From Bartonella sp. WD16.2 (lineage in GTDB: Bacteria; Pseudomonadota; Alphaproteobacteria; Rhizobiales; Rhizobiaceae), in the NCBI RefSeq assembly GCF_002022505.1, contig NZ_CP019781.1:434001-498000 (forward strand): a DNA stretch of 64,000 nucleotides, written 5' to 3'. The notes under the pieces are model-generated. The model did no database searches. It was given only the letters and a program-made list of their open reading frames with translations, and was not told the origin of the DNA. Shown here piece by piece: positions 60,927-64,000 of this stretch (the stretch's first letter is position 1; each line of letters starts with the position of its first letter). The translations under genes were made by a program, and so were the position numbers.

Positions 60927-62387
60927 GTGGCAAATCTTTATGATATAATTGTGATTGGTTCAGGACCGGGCGGATATGTAACTGCAATTCGCGCGGCACA
61001 ATGTGGTTTCAAGACTGCAATTGTTGAACGTGAACATTTAGGTGGTATTTGCTTAAATTGGGGTTGTATCCCAACAAAAGCTCTTTTACGTTCAGCGGAA
61101 ATGAAGCATTTTGCTGAGCATGCAAATGATTATGGGTTAAAACTTAACGGTTCAATTGAAGTAAATATTAAAGATGTTGTAGCGCGTTCGCGTGGGGTGT
61201 CAGCACGTTTGAATGCTGGTATTGGTTTTCTGATGAAGAAAAACAAGATTGATGTTATTTGGGGTGAAGCAAAGCTAACTAAGGCATCTAAAGGTAGCCA
61301 ACTTGCAGAAATTGTGGTTTCTCCATCATCCAAAGCAATTATGCAGCCCCAAAATCCAGTACCTAAGGGAACATTAGGTGAGGGGACTTATCAGGCAAAA
61401 CATATAATTGTTGCGACTGGAGCTCGCCCACGTTCTATTCCCGGTATTGAACCAGATGGGAAGCTCATTTGGACTTATTTTGAAGCAATGGTACCACATA
61501 CACTACCAAAGTCACTTTTGGTGATGGGGTCTGGAGCGATAGGTATTGAATTTGCTTCTTTTTATCATGATATGGGTTCTCAGGTGACTGTCGTTGAAAT
61601 GACGCCTCAAATTATGCCGGTTGAGGATGTTGAAATTTCAACATTTGCGCGTAAGCAGTTAGAGAAAAAAGGCATACGTATTTTGACTGATGCAAAAGTG
61701 ACAAAAGTTGAAAAAACTGTTGATTCTATTATAGCGCATATCGATGTTAAAGGTAAAACAGAAACAATAACAGCTGATCGATTAATTTCCGCTGTTGGAG
61801 TTCAAGGTAACATTGAGAACCTTGGTTTAGAAGCATTAGGTATCAGAATTGATCGTGGATGCATTGTAACTGATGAATGGAGCTGGACAGGTGTGGAAGG
61901 GATATATGCTATTGGTGATGTTGCTGGTCCCCCTATGTTGGCTCATAAAGCGGAAGAAGAAGGTGTAATCTGTGTTGAGCGTATTGCAGGCCTGAAAAGT
62001 GCTCATGCACTTGATAAAAGGAAAATTCCTGGATGTACCTATTGTACACCACAGGTTGCCTCTGTAGGGCTTTCAGAGAAAGCAGCAAAAGAGGCTGGCT
62101 ACGATATACGTGTTGGTCGTTATTCTTTTTCAGCTAACGGTAAGGCAATTGCTTTAGGTGAAGATCAAGGGTTAGTTAAGACTATTTTTGATAAAAAAAC
62201 AGGGCAGCTTCTTGGTGCCCATATGGTAGGAGCAGAGGTAACAGAACTTATTCAAGGTTTTGTTATTGCTATGAATCTTGAAACAACTGAAGAAGAATTA
62301 ATGAGTACTGTTTTTCCACATCCGACATTATCGGAGATGATGAAAGAAAGTGTATTAGATGCGTACGATCAGGTTTTAAATGCTTGA
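60927..62387 (+). CDS. lpdA: Dihydrolipoyl dehydrogenase (E3)
   Basis: 486 residues from a GTG start with a very strong ribosome site (GGAGGG, 6 bases upstream). FAD-binding IGSGPGGYVTAI, redox-active pair in GGICLNWGCIPTKA, NAD-binding VMGSGAIGIEFASFY and the C-terminal HPHPTLSE-type HPTLSEMMKE are present. Carries an insertion of about 25 residues (about 130-155) before the ATGARPRSIPG motif, as in the PDH-linked isoform of related genera. It reoxidises lipoyl groups of PdhB/PdhC. Confidence 0.97.
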   Translation: MANLYDIIVIGSGPGGYVTAIRAAQCGFKTAIVEREHLGGICLNWGCIPTKALLRSAEMKHFAEHANDYGLKLNGSIEVNIKDVVARSRGVSARLNAGIGFLMKKNKIDVIWGEAKLTKASKGSQLAEIVVSPSSKAIMQPQNPVPKGTLGEGTYQAKHIIVATGARPRSIPGIEPDGKLIWTYFEAMVPHTLPKSLLVMGSGAIGIEFASFYHDMGSQVTVVEMTPQIMPVEDVEISTFARKQLEKKGIRILTDAKVTKVEKTVDSIIAHIDVKGKTETITADRLISAVGVQGNIENLGLEALGIRIDRGCIVTDEWSWTGVEGIYAIGDVAGPPMLAHKAEEEGVICVERIAGLKSAHALDKRKIPGCTYCTPQVASVGLSEKAAKEAGYDIRVGRYSFSANGKAIALGEDQGLVKTIFDKKTGQLLGAHMVGAEVTELIQGFVIAMNLETTEEELMSTVFPHPTLSEMMKESVLDAYDQVLNA

Positions 62388-62463
62388 TAATTAGGTTATA
62401 TGAAAAATTTTGCATTTTGTGATTTTTCATAAGTATTCGCTATTGAGAAGGCAGAGATCTTAG

Positions 62464-63417
62464 ATGGTTACGGTGGTTGATAGAGTTACGAATAGACGTG
62501 TTCGTCATCCTGAAAAGGCGCACCGTCCAGATACGGTTATTCAGAAAAAACCAGATTGGATTCGTGTAAAAGCACCAACATCACAGATCTATAAGGAAAC
62601 CCATAATATTGTACGTTTCAATAAATTGGTGACAGTATGTGAGGAAGCTGGTTGTCCAAATATTGGTGAATGTTGGAGCCAACGACATGCTAGCTTTATG
62701 ATTTTAGGTGAAATATGTACGCGAGCTTGTGCTTTTTGCAATGTTACGACAGGTATTCCGCTTGCAGTTGATGATGATGAGCCAGAGCGTGTGGCAGATG
62801 CTGTTGCACAGATGGCGTTAAAGCATGTTGTCATTACATCTGTTGATCGTGATGATTTGGTTGATGGTGGTGCACAGCATTTTGCAAAAGTTATTCATGC
62901 TATTCGTCGAAAGACTCCTACAACAACAATTGAAGTCCTTACACCTGATTTTCGCCATAAGGATAATGCGTTAGAAATTGTAGTTGCTGCTAAGCCTGAT
63001 GTTTTTAATCATAATTTGGAAACAGTTCCATCTAAATATTTAAAGGTGCGTCCAGGAGCACGTTATTTTCATTCAATTCGGTTATTACAACGCGTTAAGG
63101 AACTTGATCCAACAATTTTTACAAAATCAGGAATTATGGTTGGTCTTGGGGAAGAGCGGAATGAAATTTTTCAATTAATGGATGATTTGCGTTCTGCTGA
63201 TGTAGATTTTATGACAATTGGACAGTATTTGCAGCCTACGCGAAAGCATCATCCTGTCATTCGTTTTGTAACTCCTGATGAATTTGAATCTTTTGCCAAG
63301 GTTGGTAAGGCGAAAGGTTTTTTACATATGGCTTCCAATCCTCTGACACGTTCATCTCATCACGCTGGAGATGACTTTAAAGCTTTACAAAAAGCACGTG
63401 CTGAAAAATTTGCCTGA
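62464..63417 (+). CDS. lipA: Lipoyl synthase
   Basis: 317 residues. Radical-SAM cluster cysteines in CTRACAFC, and the auxiliary cluster in [13 protein letters not shown]. The C-terminal RSSHHAGD serine ligand is present. Inserts sulfur into octanoyl groups to make the lipoyl cofactors needed by the two lipoyl domains encoded just upstream. 12 bases before the next gene. Confidence 0.97.
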   Translation: MVTVVDRVTNRRVRHPEKAHRPDTVIQKKPDWIRVKAPTSQIYKETHNIVRFNKLVTVCEEAGCPNIGECWSQRHASFMILGEICTRACAFCNVTTGIPLAVDDDEPERVADAVAQMALKHVVITSVDRDDLVDGGAQHFAKVIHAIRRKTPTTTIEVLTPDFRHKDNALEIVVAAKPDVFNHNLETVPSKYLKVRPGARYFHSIRLLQRVKELDPTIFTKSGIMVGLGEERNEIFQLMDDLRSADVDFMTIGQYLQPTRKHHPVIRFVTPDEFESFAKVGKAKGFLHMASNPLTRSSHHAGDDFKALQKARAEKFA

Positions 63418-63428
63418 TAGAGAGAGTT

Positions 63429-63890
63429 ATGCCAACTTTTACAACACATCGGCAAATTGCCCATACTGCTCATGAAATGTTTAATCTTGTTGCAGATATT
63501 GAATCTTATCCTGAATTTTTACCGATGTGTGAGGCTTTAATAATACGTTCTCGGAAGGAGTATGAGGAAAAGACATTGCTCATTGCTGATATGACAGTTG
63601 GTTATAAAATGATTCGAGAAATGTTTACGACACAAGTGCTTCTTCAGCCTAAGAAAAATCTTATTGAGGTTAAATATATTGATGGTCCATTTAAATATCT
63701 CGAAAATCATTGGGCGTTTCACCAAATTCAAAATGTGAATGCATGTAATGTAGAGTTTTTTATTACTTATGAATTTAAGAGCAAAATGTTAGAATTATTG
63801 ACAGGATCAATGTTTGATATTGCTTTTCATAAATTTACAAATGCTTTTGAGAAACGCGCTCATCAGATTTACGGTGTTTTAGAGATATAA
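63429..63890 (+). CDS. Coq10/RatA-type START-domain protein
   Basis: 153 residues of the polyketide cyclase/START family: HTAHEMFNLVADIESYPEFLPMCEA near the start, then a beta-grip domain and a C-terminal helix (FHKFTNAFEKRAHQIYG). Mitochondrial Coq10 binds ubiquinone and supports respiration; E. coli RatA is the same fold. It follows lipA by 11 bases, the standard rhizobial arrangement. Function here is inferred. Confidence 0.85.
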   Translation: MPTFTTHRQIAHTAHEMFNLVADIESYPEFLPMCEALIIRSRKEYEEKTLLIADMTVGYKMIREMFTTQVLLQPKKNLIEVKYIDGPFKYLENHWAFHQIQNVNACNVEFFITYEFKSKMLELLTGSMFDIAFHKFTNAFEKRAHQIYGVLEI

Positions 63891-64000
63891 TAGTTAAATC
63901 TGCTTGGATGCGTAATGAATACTGCATTTGCGAGCTGCATTATAACAAGATCAAAAACTGAAAATTGGATGCAGAAATATTATGAAATACACAAATCTCA

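Overview
The window is a stretch of chromosome from an AT-rich alphaproteobacterium of the order Rhizobiales, almost certainly a Bartonella. The evidence is the rhizobial gene order (rpsF-rpsR-rplI-dnaB-radA, fabD-fabG-acpP-fabF-mltG-gmk, lptF-lptG-lptD-surA-pdxA-rsmA, pdhA-pdhB-pdhC-lpdA-lipA), the low GC content, and the remains of a Bartonella-type autotransporter adhesin. No rRNA, tRNA, CRISPR array, intact transposon or phage was found. The species cannot be named from the sequence alone.

Layout: 0.2-3.7 kb (+) an ATM1-type ABC exporter followed by psd and pssA (phosphatidylethanolamine synthesis). 3.8-12.8 kb (-) rpsF-rpsR-DUF2232-rplI, then dnaB-radA-cvpA-purF-SDR. Between rplI and dnaB lies a 676-bp gap holding a candidate small RNA on the + strand. 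13.1-19.3 kb (+) a PAP2 phosphatase and the fatty-acid synthesis cluster fabD-fabG-acpP-fabF, then mltG and gmk. 19.4-27.0 kb (-) the envelope-biogenesis operon lptF-lptG-lptD-surA-pdxA-rsmA; rsmA carries a one-base frameshift near its start. 27.4-29.5 kb holC, a small membrane protein and a convergent MFS transporter. 30.0-32.4 kb a decayed autotransporter, followed by 1.3 kb of gene-poor DNA. 33.6-39.8 kb ndk, pgsA, uvrC, rlmJ and nagZ, separated by unusually long gaps.

39.8-43.1 kb is the most striking region. Between nagZ and serS the whole twin-arginine translocase operon (tatA, tatB, tatC) is present only as frameshifted, stop-riddled remains. Between serS and pcm there is a ~30-codon fragment resembling the start of surE. 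44.0-48.4 kb holds an NlpD-like lipoprotein, a 1.1-kb gap, yajC, and a translationally coupled pair of homologues of the mitochondrial complex I assembly factors NDUFAF3 and NDUFAF6. 48.5-63.9 kb holds ppiD (-), then a long + strand run: tpiA, secG, pyrG, kdsA, eno, a TM2-domain protein, ftsB, the pyruvate dehydrogenase genes with lpdA, lipA and a Coq10/RatA-type protein.

The picture is of a host-restricted genome undergoing reduction. Core metabolism and envelope assembly are intact, while export (Tat), adhesion (autotransporter) and some accessory functions are eroding in place. I found no clearly undescribed multi-gene system. The best leads are the dead Tat operon, the putative palindrome-controlled small RNA at 10.19-10.35 kb, the rsmA frameshift, and the NDUFAF3/NDUFAF6 pair.
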